A stretch of DNA of 6,959 bases from an uncultured Oscillibacter sp. (GCA_900548505.1 URKI01000078.1:1-6959), one strand, 5' to 3'; positions 1 to 6,831 are shown, counted from the stretch's first letter. The notes: generated by a model not told the origin, from the letters alone. Numbers and translations: made by a program.

Positions 1-202
1 CGTCCGTCTCGCCCCGGAGGAAAGCGGTTGTCACGCCGAAGTAGGCGGCCAGCTGGATCTGCTGGGACTGAGTGGGCGTCTGACGGCCCGTCTCAAACTT
101 TTCCACAGCGGTCCGTGGAAAACCCAAAGCGGCAGACAGGGCAGGGCGGCTCAGGCCCCGCTCTGTGCGGAGAGATTCAATGCGTTGTGCCATGGTGACC
201 AT
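1..202 (-). CDS. XRE-family helix-turn-helix transcriptional regulator (partial, C-terminus beyond the left edge)
   Basis: Reading the minus strand from 202 gives 67 open codons running off the edge at base 1. Residues about 7-65 match an XRE/Cro-type HTH domain: IESLRTERGLSRPALSAALG (7-26) covers helix 1 and helix 2, PRTAVEKFETGRQTPT (29-44) is the recognition helix with the usual turn, and LAAYFGV...FLRGETD (51-67) is the typical end of the domain. Such proteins bind operator DNA as dimers and often repress their own promoter. The ATG at 202 is preferred over the in-frame ATG at 193 because AGGAGG lies 11 bases upstream of 202 but 20 from 193. The gene is divergent from the metallophosphoesterase, and a promoter candidate (TTGCGC-N17-TATACT) sits upstream at 273-301. 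What follows the HTH (a peptidase, sensor or nothing) cannot be seen, so the target and signal are unknown. Confidence 0.87.
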   Translation of the reverse strand, partial: MVTMAQRIESLRTERGLSRPALSAALGFPRTAVEKFETGRQTPTQSQQIQLAAYFGVTTAFLRGETD

Positions 203-213
203 AGGGGATCGTG

Positions 214-219
214 CCTCCT
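214..219 (-). promoter_or_regulatory. Ribosome binding site of the XRE regulator
   Basis: The minus strand reads AGGAGG here, a perfect Shine-Dalgarno core. It lies 11 bases before the ATG at 202 and 20 before the in-frame ATG at 193. This decides the start in favour of 202, although the spacing is slightly long. Confidence 0.7.
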
Positions 220-233
220 GTTGAAAAATCGAG

Positions 234-1181
234 ATGCCGCCAACGGGCAGCGCCCGGCGGCCATATAAGGAGAGTATACCGCCAAAGAATGTCGGGCGCA
301 AGGGGGAAAGAAAGCTGCCATGGAGGCTTGGGGCGGCGCTGCTGGCGGCAGGAGCGCTGCTTTGGCTTGCATGGGGTGTCTGGCGCTTGGCCCATAGCCC
401 CGTGTCACGCTGCTGGGAGATCGGGATGCCGAGACTATCGGAGCCGGTGCGTCTGGCGGTGCTTGCAGATCTGCACGAGAGCCTGGACGAGGCGGACCGG
501 CAGAAGCTGGTGGCGCTGGTGGAAGAGGCTGCGCCGGACCTGATCTTGCTGGACGGGGACATGCTCAACAGCGACAGTGCCGACGCGTCGGACGTATGCA
601 CGCTGACGGAGCGTCTTTCCCAGATCGCGCCGGTCTACTGTGCCCTGGGAAACCATGAGATCGCGTATCTGGAGGCAGGGACATCGCCGCTTCGGGAGGA
701 ACTGGAGCAGGCAGGGGCCGCGGTGCTGGAACAGAGCTTCGTGGATCTGGAACTGGGCGGCGGCATCCGCCTGGGCGGACTCTATGAATACGCCTTTGCC
801 CAGGATGACTTCAACACCTGCGACCCCGACCGGATGGACCCGGCGGTCTATGGCTTTTTGCAGGACTTCCAAGCAACGGACCGCTGCAAGATCCTGCTTT
901 GCCACCGGCCGGACAGCTTCGTCTTCGGCGAGGCGGCCCGGACCTGGGACGTGGATCTGGTCATCAGCGGACACCTTCACGGCGGACAGGTGGTGCTGCC
1001 GCTGCTGGGAGGCGTATACGGAGGAGATCAGGGCTGGCTTCCCCGCTATGTGCATGGGGTATACGAAAAAGAGGGCGTGACCATCGCGGTGACCAGCGGC
1101 CTCGGCACCCAGTCGGAGCGCCTGCCCCGGTTCCGCAATCCCCCGGAGGTCATGGTGCTGGACCTGACGCCCCAGGGGTAG
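234..1181 (+). CDS. Membrane-anchored calcineurin-like metallophosphoesterase (YkuE/YaeI-like)
   Basis: A 315-residue protein carrying every motif of the calcineurin-like dinuclear metallophosphoesterase fold: DLH (79-81), LLDGDM (105-110), GNHE (139-142), the histidine in CHRPD (H224) and GHLHGGQ (246-252). The C-terminal GLGTQSERLPRFRNPPEV block is typical of the YkuE/YaeI subgroup, which includes phosphodiesterases acting on lipid-linked or cell-envelope substrates; the actual substrate here is unknown. One hydrophobic helix (about 32-50) after a basic N-terminus predicts a type II membrane anchor with the catalytic domain outside the cytoplasm. The start is uncertain. ATG 234 is the first start after a TGA at 222 but has no Shine-Dalgarno, and residues 1-27 look unlike the family. 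AGGGGG at 301-306 could instead serve an in-frame CTG at 315, just before the helix. The next gene starts 25 bases downstream on the same strand, suggesting one transcript. Confidence 0.92.
   Translation: MPPTGSARRPYKESIPPKNVGRKGERKLPWRLGAALLAAGALLWLAWGVWRLAHSPVSRCWEIGMPRLSEPVRLAVLADLHESLDEADRQKLVALVEEAAPDLILLDGDMLNSDSADASDVCTLTERLSQIAPVYCALGNHEIAYLEAGTSPLREELEQAGAAVLEQSFVDLELGGGIRLGGLYEYAFAQDDFNTCDPDRMDPAVYGFLQDFQATDRCKILLCHRPDSFVFGEAARTWDVDLVISGHLHGGQVVLPLLGGVYGGDQGWLPRYVHGVYEKEGVTIAVTSGLGTQSERLPRFRNPPEVMVLDLTPQG
273..301 (-). promoter_or_regulatory. Candidate sigma-70-type promoter for the XRE regulator
   Basis: On the minus strand, TTGCGC (301-296) is followed by exactly 17 bases and then TATACT (278-273), a 5/6 match to the -10 consensus; the -35 matches at 3/6 including the key TTG. 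It lies about 70 bases upstream of the regulator's start codon. It overlaps the first codons of the divergent metallophosphoesterase if that gene really starts at 234. No equally good plus-strand promoter is visible in the same interval. Confidence 0.5.
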
Positions 1182-1192
1182 ACGTTGAAGAA

Positions 1193-1198
1193 AGGAGG
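1193..1198 (+). promoter_or_regulatory. Ribosome binding site for the GTG start at 1206
   Basis: AGGAGG lies 7 bases before the GTG at 1206. This is ideal spacing and rules out the in-frame TTG at 1185, which would place the site inside the gene. Confidence 0.75.
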
Positions 1199-1205
1199 GA
1201 CACGA

Positions 1206-1424
1206 GTGGAAGCATATGAGCATCAACTGCTGGAGGGCCTGCGGGCCTTTTTGCACCAGCAGCCGGCGGCGCTGGAGCTGACGGAGGGACAGGACTGGGA
1301 GCGGCTGTGGCAGCTGGCCCGCCAGCAGAAGGTGCTGCCTATGGCGGCGGACACGCTGTGTCCCCCTTTGCGTGCCGCCGGGGCGGACGGCCGGATTGGA
1401 TACGGTTACAGTGAGGGCCGATGA
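1206..1424 (+). pseudogene. Truncated gene, N-terminus of a nucleotidyltransferase-like protein
   Basis: The reading frame from GTG 1206 gives 72 codons to TGA 1422-1424, but only the first 55 or so look like native protein. Residues 5-52, including LLEGLRAFLHQQPAALEL and DWERLWQLARQQKVLPMAAD, resemble the helical N-terminal region of the uncharacterised nucleotidyltransferase family (PF14907-like), where a DW..L..LA..H.V.P pattern precedes the catalytic domain. That match is from memory. Full family members run to several hundred residues, so the catalytic part is missing. The remaining residues (ADGRIGYGYSEGR) are probably read out of frame from the surface-protein remnant that begins around 1370-1400. 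The gene follows the metallophosphoesterase by 25 bases with a strong ribosome binding site, so it was probably the second gene of that operon before being cut by a rearrangement or an assembly join. Confidence 0.55.
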
Positions 1425-3525
1425 GACCGTTGCAGCCCTGGAAGGCACCAACCGCCCCTATGTGGCCTATGAATTCACTCTGACCGCCGATGCCGGATGG
1501 ACGGGTTCCCTGGCAGAGGCAGCTGAGTGGACCTGGGACAATAGCGGCTGCCTCAAGTGCGGCAACCTCTATTTGCGGTATAGTTCCTTGGGTGGCCTGC
1601 GCACAGTAAAGAGCTCGAATCAGGCACAGAGTGGAAAGTGTCCGATGGGGCTTTTACCTGCACCTATCAGGAACTGAGTTGGGGAGGACTTGTCGATAAA
1701 ATCTACGACTTGGGCAAGCCCTATACCCGGACACCTGTTGTCAGCGGCGATCAGACTCTCATCAAGGTTACGGCCCAGAGCGAGGGCGAGACCACTGTGA
1801 CCGCCACGGTGACGGAGAACGGCTGTACTGTTGCCACCTATACCATTCCGGTGCAGGTGTATGACAGCAAGATTCAAACCGGGGGCAGCAAGAAGACCAT
1901 CGATATCTATATTGACAGCATTACCGATACCACGGCGTATTACAGCCTGAACTGCACGAATCAGCTAGTCAAGACCCTGCAGGGTGAGCGATTCTATCTG
2001 GAATATCCTGTTGATACGCATATGGCCATTGACTTCTTCGGCGCTCCCAATGATGGTTATGTCTTGACGTGTATGTCTGCCACCAATTCGGATGGTAAAT
2101 ACGAGGCGCTGAATGGGGAGACTGCCAAGGAGACGAACTTCTACACGGCATATCAGACAGCAGGTTGGTATCAGCGGTTGTACTTTGGCCATTCTGTGGT
2201 TGAGAATATGGTTGAAATTGCCATGGGTTTGGATTGCGACGGCGGCTTGGGATTTACCCGAAGAGGCCCTTATGAAGATAACTGTACCGGCGATGGCAGC
2301 GCAACCACCAGCAACTTGACTTTCTGATCCCAGAAGCTGCCTACGGTGACCAAGGAAGTTGTCTCTGTAGGTGGGCAGACCTATACTCCTGACATGATTG
2401 CTAAGGAAGGGAATATCATCGTCTTCTGTGTGACGGTAACCGGAGTACGCTGGAGAGGACAACATCGCCTATACAAACGAAATGCTCACAGATAAGTTGA
2501 ACGGAGCCAAATTTACACAAACTAATAGTAGTCAAATAAATGTGTATCTGTCGGATCGGGCTCTTAGCTATGATAAAACGACAGAGTATGAGGTTGCCTA
2601 TAAGGTGACCGGGGACGATCTGGATACGACCATCACCAATACGGCAGATCTGAGCTACACCTATCAGTCCCACTACAGCTCCGGCCCCTTCAGCGGCAGT
2701 GCTGAGGCTAGGGCGTCCATTTCCGCAAAAACCTTTAACCTGCAAGCCATCGTGGTGGACTTCGGCCTGCCCGTGGTGCTGGACTTCAGTGGTGATAAGC
2801 ACGGTAAGTATGACCTTGCCCACAAGGGTACGGCCAAGTATGGCACTGTGCCTGTTAAGGACAACGTGGTGACCTACACGCCCAACAGGGTTCTGACCCG
2901 TGTGGACACGGTGAAGCTGTATAATGAAAGAGGCATCGAATACCGGTTCAACGTCTATCCCGCCACCACCGTGTACTACGAAGAGGGCTTTGTCACCGAA
3001 AGGCAAGGCTTCAACGGCGGCAATGCCAGCACGGGCGACATCAATCAGGGCATGTCCTCGACGGGGGCACAGCATCATTACGGCTACGACAGCAATTATG
3101 CTGATGAAGTAAACGGCCCAGCAATAAGAGCGAGATGACCAGCAGCCAGGTCGACGCTTCTGGCCATGGGACCAGCGTTGTGGTCTTTGAGCAGGAGGGT
3201 AATAGCATTGAAGTGGGCCGGGATCTGCTGGACTTCGGTCCCAAGAACGAGCTGTACCTGGCAAAGGGCCAGATTGTCACCTTTACGCTTGCCACCAAGG
3301 CCCAGATCGGCCTGAAGGCGCTGAACGATGATGTCAAATATGTCATTCGAAGCGATGAAGCGACCATTACCTCCAGCACGGATATGTTCACGAAGACCTA
3401 TGATGCCGGTTCCGTGACCATCACCCAGATCAAGGCGGTGAAGGATAATCCCACGGCTGCGGCCCAGGCCAACACCCTGGCGCTCCTGTGCGTCCTGTCG
3501 GATACATTTCGGCGCCGCAGAATAA
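1385..3525 (+). pseudogene. Decayed C-terminal half of a large secreted surface protein (Ig-like and DUF11-like modules)
   Basis: Protein-like sequence continues through about 2.1 kb but changes frame several times. Segment A (about 1393-1590, frame 1) starts near VTVRADETVAALEG. Segment B (about 1600-2440, frame 0) has an Ig-like stretch (TLIKVTAQSEGETTVTATV) and an in-frame TGA at 2325-2327, probably an old CGA, since homologous-looking sequence continues directly after it. Segment C (about 2447-3118, frame 1) has a DUF11-like repeat end and a module around VVDFGLPVVLDFSGD...VVTYTPNRVLTRVDTV...TTVYYEEGF. Segment D (about 3120-3510, frame 0) has ELYLAKGQIVTFTLATKAQI and SSTDMF...VTITQIK. From memory, the last two modules recur in giant extracellular proteins of gut Clostridia. 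There is no start codon with ribosome binding site, no signal peptide and no LPXTG motif. Correcting one extra base near 3510 gives a C-terminus DTFGAAE and TAA at 3523-3525, just before the hairpin. The block is less GC-rich than its neighbours, fitting acquired or differently constrained sequence. Confidence 0.85.
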
Positions 3526-3526
3526 G

Positions 3527-3556
3527 GCAATGCCGCGCCCAAAGGCGCGGCATTGC
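3527..3556. terminator. Perfect 13-bp hairpin, probable bidirectional terminator
   Basis: GCAATGCCGCGCC (3527-3539), a CAAA loop and GGCGCGGCATTGC (3544-3556) form an uninterrupted 13-bp GC-rich stem. It sits between the plus-strand surface-protein remnant, whose probable original TAA ends at 3525, and the minus-strand macrodomain gene, whose stop is at 3588-3586. The U-tract is weak on both strands (TGCGTTTTGG on plus, CTTATTC on minus), so termination strength is uncertain, but stem, tiny loop and convergent position fit a shared intrinsic terminator. Confidence 0.7.
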
Positions 3557-3585
3557 TGCGTTTTGGTATCAAATTTTTCCACGGC

Positions 3586-4122
3586 TCACAGCCGCATGTC
3601 CTTGTCCTCTGCGTACCAGAGGTTCCAGGTTTGCCGGTAGATGGCGGCAGTCTGCTCGGTATGGCAGACCATGCGCACCCGCTGGGGCAGAGCATGGCTG
3701 CGGAGGAAGTCCATGATGGCCTTCAGGGCCACGGTGGATGCCAGGGGCAGGGGATAGCCGTAGACTCCCGTAGAGATGGAGGGAAAGTCCACCGTGCGGA
3801 TACCGTGGACGGCAGCCACCTCCAGGGCGCTTTTGTAGCAGGAGGCCAGCAGTGCAGGCTCGCCCATGCCGCCACCCTGCCAGATGGGGCCGGGAGTGTG
3901 GATCACATAGCGCGCCGCAAGGCGGAATCCCGGCGTCAGCTTGGCCTTGCCGGTCTCACAGCCGTGGAGCGCACGGCAGGCCTCCAGCAGCTCTGGCCCG
4001 GCGGCCCGGTGGATAGCGCCGTCCACGCCGGACCCGCCCAGCAGCGTGGTATTGGCGGCGTTGACGATGGCTTCGGCGTCGGACTGAGTGATATCTCCCA
4101 CGAGGATCTCAAAACGGTTCAT
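3586..4122 (-). CDS. MacroD-type macrodomain protein (ADP-ribose / O-acetyl-ADP-ribose hydrolase)
   Basis: A complete 178-residue, single-domain protein, the usual size for bacterial YmdB/MacroD proteins. Visible motifs are VGDIT (8-12), VNAANTTLLGGSGVDGAIHRAAG (20-42, the signature loop, with N24 and D34 at the positions of the MacroD catalytic Asn and Asp), VIHTPGPIW (73-81) and FPSISTGVYGYP (113-124), the phosphate-binding loop. Family members deacetylate O-acetyl-ADP-ribose and remove mono-ADP-ribose from acidic side chains, and work in the cytoplasm. With both catalytic residues present the protein should be active. The ATG at 4122 is fixed by AGGAGG seven bases upstream. The gene lies 68 bases downstream of the VWA gene on the same strand, with its own promoter candidate in the gap and no obvious terminator between them, so it could be transcribed alone or by read-through. 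The physiological substrate cannot be told from sequence. Confidence 0.95.
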   Translation of the reverse strand: MNRFEILVGDITQSDAEAIVNAANTTLLGGSGVDGAIHRAAGPELLEACRALHGCETGKAKLTPGFRLAARYVIHTPGPIWQGGGMGEPALLASCYKSALEVAAVHGIRTVDFPSISTGVYGYPLPLASTVALKAIMDFLRSHALPQRVRMVCHTEQTAAIYRQTWNLWYAEDKDMRL

Positions 4123-4129
4123 GGTCTCG

Positions 4130-4135
4130 CCTCCT
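4130..4135 (-). promoter_or_regulatory. Ribosome binding site of the macrodomain gene
   Basis: The minus strand reads AGGAGG within AAAGGAGGC, seven bases before the ATG at 4122, which confirms that start. Confidence 0.8.
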
Positions 4136-4142
4136 TTGTTTG

Positions 4143-4171
4143 ATCATAGCCCACAAAAGCGGAGGGCGCAA
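4143..4171 (-). promoter_or_regulatory. Candidate sigma-70-type promoter for the macrodomain gene
   Basis: On the minus strand TTGCGC (4171-4166) is followed by 17 bases and TATGAT (4148-4143), a 5/6 match to the -10 consensus. It falls in the 68-base gap after the VWA stop codon, about 20 bases before the first base of the start codon and just ahead of the ribosome binding site, so any transcript would have a very short leader. The -35 and the two bases after it (TTGCGCCC) are identical to those of the promoter candidate at 273-301. Confidence 0.6.
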
Positions 4172-4190
4172 GATCATAAATTTCCTGTTT

Positions 4191-5891
4191 TTACAAGGAG
4201 CGGATCTGGTTCTGGATCAGGGTGCCCACTGTGTCGGCAAACTGGTCCAGGGAGCGGATACGGGCAAAGTCCCTGCCGTAGATGGTGTGGGCGGCAGGGA
4301 TGTCGTCATCCTCGCCGGTAAACACGCAGATGACGGAAATGTCCTGCCGGGTCAGAGTACGAACCTCCGCGGCGGTATTCTGCACGCTGTTATCTCCGGC
4401 ATAATCCACATAGCGTCCTGACTGTTCCATCTGGATCACATCGTTGGGCTTGGCGTCGGACAGCAGGATCAGCATCCGATGCTCACAGGGGGCATCCTCC
4501 ATTTCACGGCAGATGGCCCGGATAGCCAGCCCGTCCCGGTTGCATCCGGTGGTGAAATAGTTGAATATATTGTCATTTTTGTCTACTTCATTGTAATCCC
4601 GGTAGCGGGTGAGGATGGTATAGCCGCTCAGGGAACAGTAAGAGGACACCCGCACGGGGATGCCGCAGCGGTTGAGGCTCTCGGCGATCATATACCCTTG
4701 TGCGGCTACGATCTCCTGCCGCCGCAGCTGGGAGGTGGAGGCGTCCAGCAATATGTCAACGCACAGCTGCCCAGGATCGGACTGCTGGATATGGGTGAAC
4801 ACCTTGTCGTCGTCCAGATAGACGCCTCGCCACACCCGGCCTCCGTCCAGTGTTCCGTAGGATGTACGGACCACCGTAGGCTGCAGATAGGCCATCATGG
4901 CGTTGCGGATGCGTGCGGTGAGGCGAATGATGCTGTTGCGGTGGCGGAGGCTGTCGGCTGCGTAGGCGGCGCGGTTGGCATCCATCTGCTTGAGGGCCGC
5001 GCGGCGCTGGGCAGCCGTATAGCCCCGCAGCCGCGGATCGAATTCCGTGCTGGCGGAAGCGTAGTAGAGGTGGCAGCCTTTGTGACTGTCGGCGCACAGC
5101 TCCCGTTCCCGCTGGGCGGTTTCCTCTGCGGTGTACAGCGAGGCGCCGAAGCAGGCGGTGATGTATTTGCGCAGGGCCTCCTCCGTCTGGGCGGCGTTTT
5201 TGTCCGTCAGGCGGCGCTGGGCGGGCTGGGCATTCTCGCCGCCGCCCTGCGAGAGATGCTCGCCAAATCCCCGGCCAAAGCTCCGCACCGCCGGCAGGGC
5301 GGCAAGGTCGCCCCGGCGGCCGAAGAGCAAAAAGCGGCGCCGGGGCTTTTTGGCCGGCTGCTCTTTGCCGGGGAGAAAGCCGAACCAGTCATGCAGCAGG
5401 GCAAGGGCGTGTTCCGTCAGTACGGCACCATCCCAGTCGGGAGGGAACTCCAGCTGGTCCAGGAGCTTGCGGTCCCAGGGGGCCAGATCGTCCGCCAGGC
5501 CCAGCGCCCGGCGGAAGTGGGCGTCTTCCAGCATGTCCAGCTGGGTTGCGGCACCCCGGTTGTTGGCCAGCACCTGCTGGGCATAGGCCCGGCGCAGGGA
5601 CGGCAGGGCCGGGCGCCCGGAAGCCTCCCGCTGGTAGACGGCGTTTTCCAGGCCGATCCAGAGAAGCTGTTCAAAAAGAGACTCCCGGGCGCTGCCGTGG
5701 ATCGCCTTGAACAGGGCTTCCAGCGTGTCGGCGCCGTAGGCTTTCCGGGCGGCGCCGATGATGCTGTTCCAGTAGAGATCTGCCTGCCCGGCGGCATCAT
5801 AGGCCTTGAAATCCGGCTCATAGCCGTATTCCCCGGCGGCGTTCCAGATGAGGTTGCGCGCCCGGCGCTTCTCACTTTCCCGAATCTCCAT
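4191..5891 (-). CDS. VWA (MIDAS) domain protein, NorD/CbbO/CobT-like partner of the adjacent AAA+ ATPase
   Basis: A 566-residue protein. The first 170 residues are a helical region of unrecognised family (motif NAAGEYGYEPDF at 17-28). A low-complexity basic and Gly-rich linker follows (about 175-232, with KKPRRR and SQGGGE), then a charged helical segment (235-335). The C-terminal von Willebrand A domain (about 376-566) has a complete metal-ion-dependent adhesion site: DASTS (383-387), a Thr at 447/448 before GCNRDGLAIR, and Asp 479 in LLSDAKPND. In NorD, CbbO and CobT-type proteins such a domain recognises a client or subunit that a MoxR-family ATPase then remodels. No signal peptide or membrane helix is seen, so it is cytoplasmic. 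The ATG at 5891 overlaps the stop of the ATPase gene by one base (TGATG), implying translational coupling; an in-frame TTG at 5894 is less likely. The client is unknown: no metal-enzyme or toxin gene is visible nearby. Confidence 0.92.
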   Translation of the reverse strand: MEIRESEKRRARNLIWNAAGEYGYEPDFKAYDAAGQADLYWNSIIGAARKAYGADTLEALFKAIHGSARESLFEQLLWIGLENAVYQREASGRPALPSLRRAYAQQVLANNRGAATQLDMLEDAHFRRALGLADDLAPWDRKLLDQLEFPPDWDGAVLTEHALALLHDWFGFLPGKEQPAKKPRRRFLLFGRRGDLAALPAVRSFGRGFGEHLSQGGGENAQPAQRRLTDKNAAQTEEALRKYITACFGASLYTAEETAQRERELCADSHKGCHLYYASASTEFDPRLRGYTAAQRRAALKQMDANRAAYAADSLRHRNSIIRLTARIRNAMMAYLQPTVVRTSYGTLDGGRVWRGVYLDDDKVFTHIQQSDPGQLCVDILLDASTSQLRRQEIVAAQGYMIAESLNRCGIPVRVSSYCSLSGYTILTRYRDYNEVDKNDNIFNYFTTGCNRDGLAIRAICREMEDAPCEHRMLILLSDAKPNDVIQMEQSGRYVDYAGDNSVQNTAAEVRTLTRQDISVICVFTGEDDDIPAAHTIYGRDFARIRSLDQFADTVGTLIQNQIRSL

Positions 5892-6823
5892 CAATCAAAC
5901 ACGTCCTCAGGGGTCAGCGTTTCGGGCAGGCGGGTGCGGATCACGTCGGTGACCAGCTGCTTTTCAAAGTCGTCGAAGGACTTGTTCACAAGGCCCAGCT
6001 CCAGGGCGCGGTTGCCCTCCAGACCCGTCTGCATGAGCCGCACGGAGGCCACCAGGCCGCGCAGGTCCAAAGGCTTGGTGGAGAGCTCTCCACCGTCGCA
6101 CTTTTTCTGGATGTCCTGGAACAGTCCGGCCAGCTGGGATGCATACGCCTGCTTGAGGCGGGGGAATTCCCGCCGCAGCAGCTTCATGAGGCCCTCTTCC
6201 GTAATGGCGGGCATATCCAGCACCACGAAGCGGGAGCACAGGGCCTCGTTGAGCTCCCGGGTGCCGGCGTAGCCGTAGTTCATGGTGGCGATGAAGCGGG
6301 TGGCGTCGTGGAGCCGGATGCGCTCATAGCCGGGCATGTCGATGGAGCGGCGGAAGTCCAGCGTGGCGTGCAGCACGGCCAGAGACTCGTTTTTGGCCAT
6401 GTTGATCTCATCCAGAATTCCGAAGCCGCCCTCCTCCGCGCAGCGGTAAATGGGGCCTTTGCGCAGCGACACAGCGCCGTTGGCAAAGGTATCGGTACCC
6501 AGAAGGGTAGCGGCGTCCGTATTGATGTAGAAGGACACGTCCCAGCTGGGACGGCCGAAGGCGGCGGCAAGGTTTTCCGCCAGGACGTTTTTGCCCGTGG
6601 CCTTGGGGCCTGCCAAAAGCAGGTTCTCCCCGCACAAAAGGGCCGTGGCCGCCTCCTCCCACACATCCTTGCCATAGTAGAGATACCGGGGCACAGGCAC
6701 CCGGTCGGCCAGGGAGCCCTGGGCGGGCCACTGACTCCGGAAGTGCTCAATTTCCCGGACGATCCGCTCGCTGACGCCCTCCTGGCGTAAAAATTCCAGC
6801 ATATCCAATGTTTCTTCCTCCAT
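5891..6823 (-). CDS. MoxR-type AAA+ ATPase (NorQ/CbbQ-like)
   Basis: A 310-residue protein from the ATG at 6823. AAA+ motifs appear in order: Walker A GPKATGKN (72-79), Walker B FGILDEIN (134-141), sensor 1 ATMN (179-182) and the probable arginine finger CSRF (R198). A helical C-terminal lid follows (about 205-310). The order and size fit MoxR/CbbQ/NorQ ATPases, which form hexameric rings and activate metalloenzymes or other clients with a VWA partner; that partner is the next gene, coupled by a TGATG overlap. The Walker A ends in Asn where Ser or Thr normally follows the Lys and helps bind magnesium; I recall this GKN form in related clostridial proteins, so it is probably a subfamily trait and not damage. 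ATG 6823 is chosen because AGGAAG lies eight bases upstream. An in-frame GTG at 6847 would add eight residues but has no ribosome binding site. Confidence 0.93.
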   Translation of the reverse strand: MEEETLDMLEFLRQEGVSERIVREIEHFRSQWPAQGSLADRVPVPRYLYYGKDVWEEAATALLCGENLLLAGPKATGKNVLAENLAAAFGRPSWDVSFYINTDAATLLGTDTFANGAVSLRKGPIYRCAEEGGFGILDEINMAKNESLAVLHATLDFRRSIDMPGYERIRLHDATRFIATMNYGYAGTRELNEALCSRFVVLDMPAITEEGLMKLLRREFPRLKQAYASQLAGLFQDIQKKCDGGELSTKPLDLRGLVASVRLMQTGLEGNRALELGLVNKSFDDFEKQLVTDVIRTRLPETLTPEDVFD

Positions 6824-6831
6824 TTGCCGCG

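Noticed and set aside
264..279. Plus-strand -10 boxes (TATAAG at 264, TATACC at 274) for the metallophosphoesterase
   Set aside because: No acceptable -35 lies 16-18 bases upstream of either. The TTGAAA at 221-226 is too far away.
435..1451. 338-codon minus-strand open frame
   Set aside because: It is the antisense shadow of the metallophosphoesterase and crosses the 1365-1400 join. Its sequence is Gln/Arg/His-rich with no recognisable motif.
1372..1677. A separate small gene starting at GTG 1372
   Set aside because: It has no ribosome binding site, its first codons cover the join, and its content continues the surface-protein remnant before running out of frame.
2416..3264. 282-codon minus-strand open frame across the surface-protein remnant
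   Set aside because: The opposite strand carries recognisable surface-protein modules over the whole length; this frame has no ribosome binding site or domain.
3553..4143. Plus-strand open frame opposite the macrodomain gene
   Set aside because: It is a shadow of a complete, motif-confirmed gene and starts inside the hairpin arm.
4479..6272. 597-codon plus-strand open frame opposite the VWA and AAA+ genes
   Set aside because: It lies antisense to two genes with complete motifs, spans their junction, and shows repetitive Gly/Ala/Val-rich sequence without any domain. In GC-rich DNA long antisense frames arise from codon bias.
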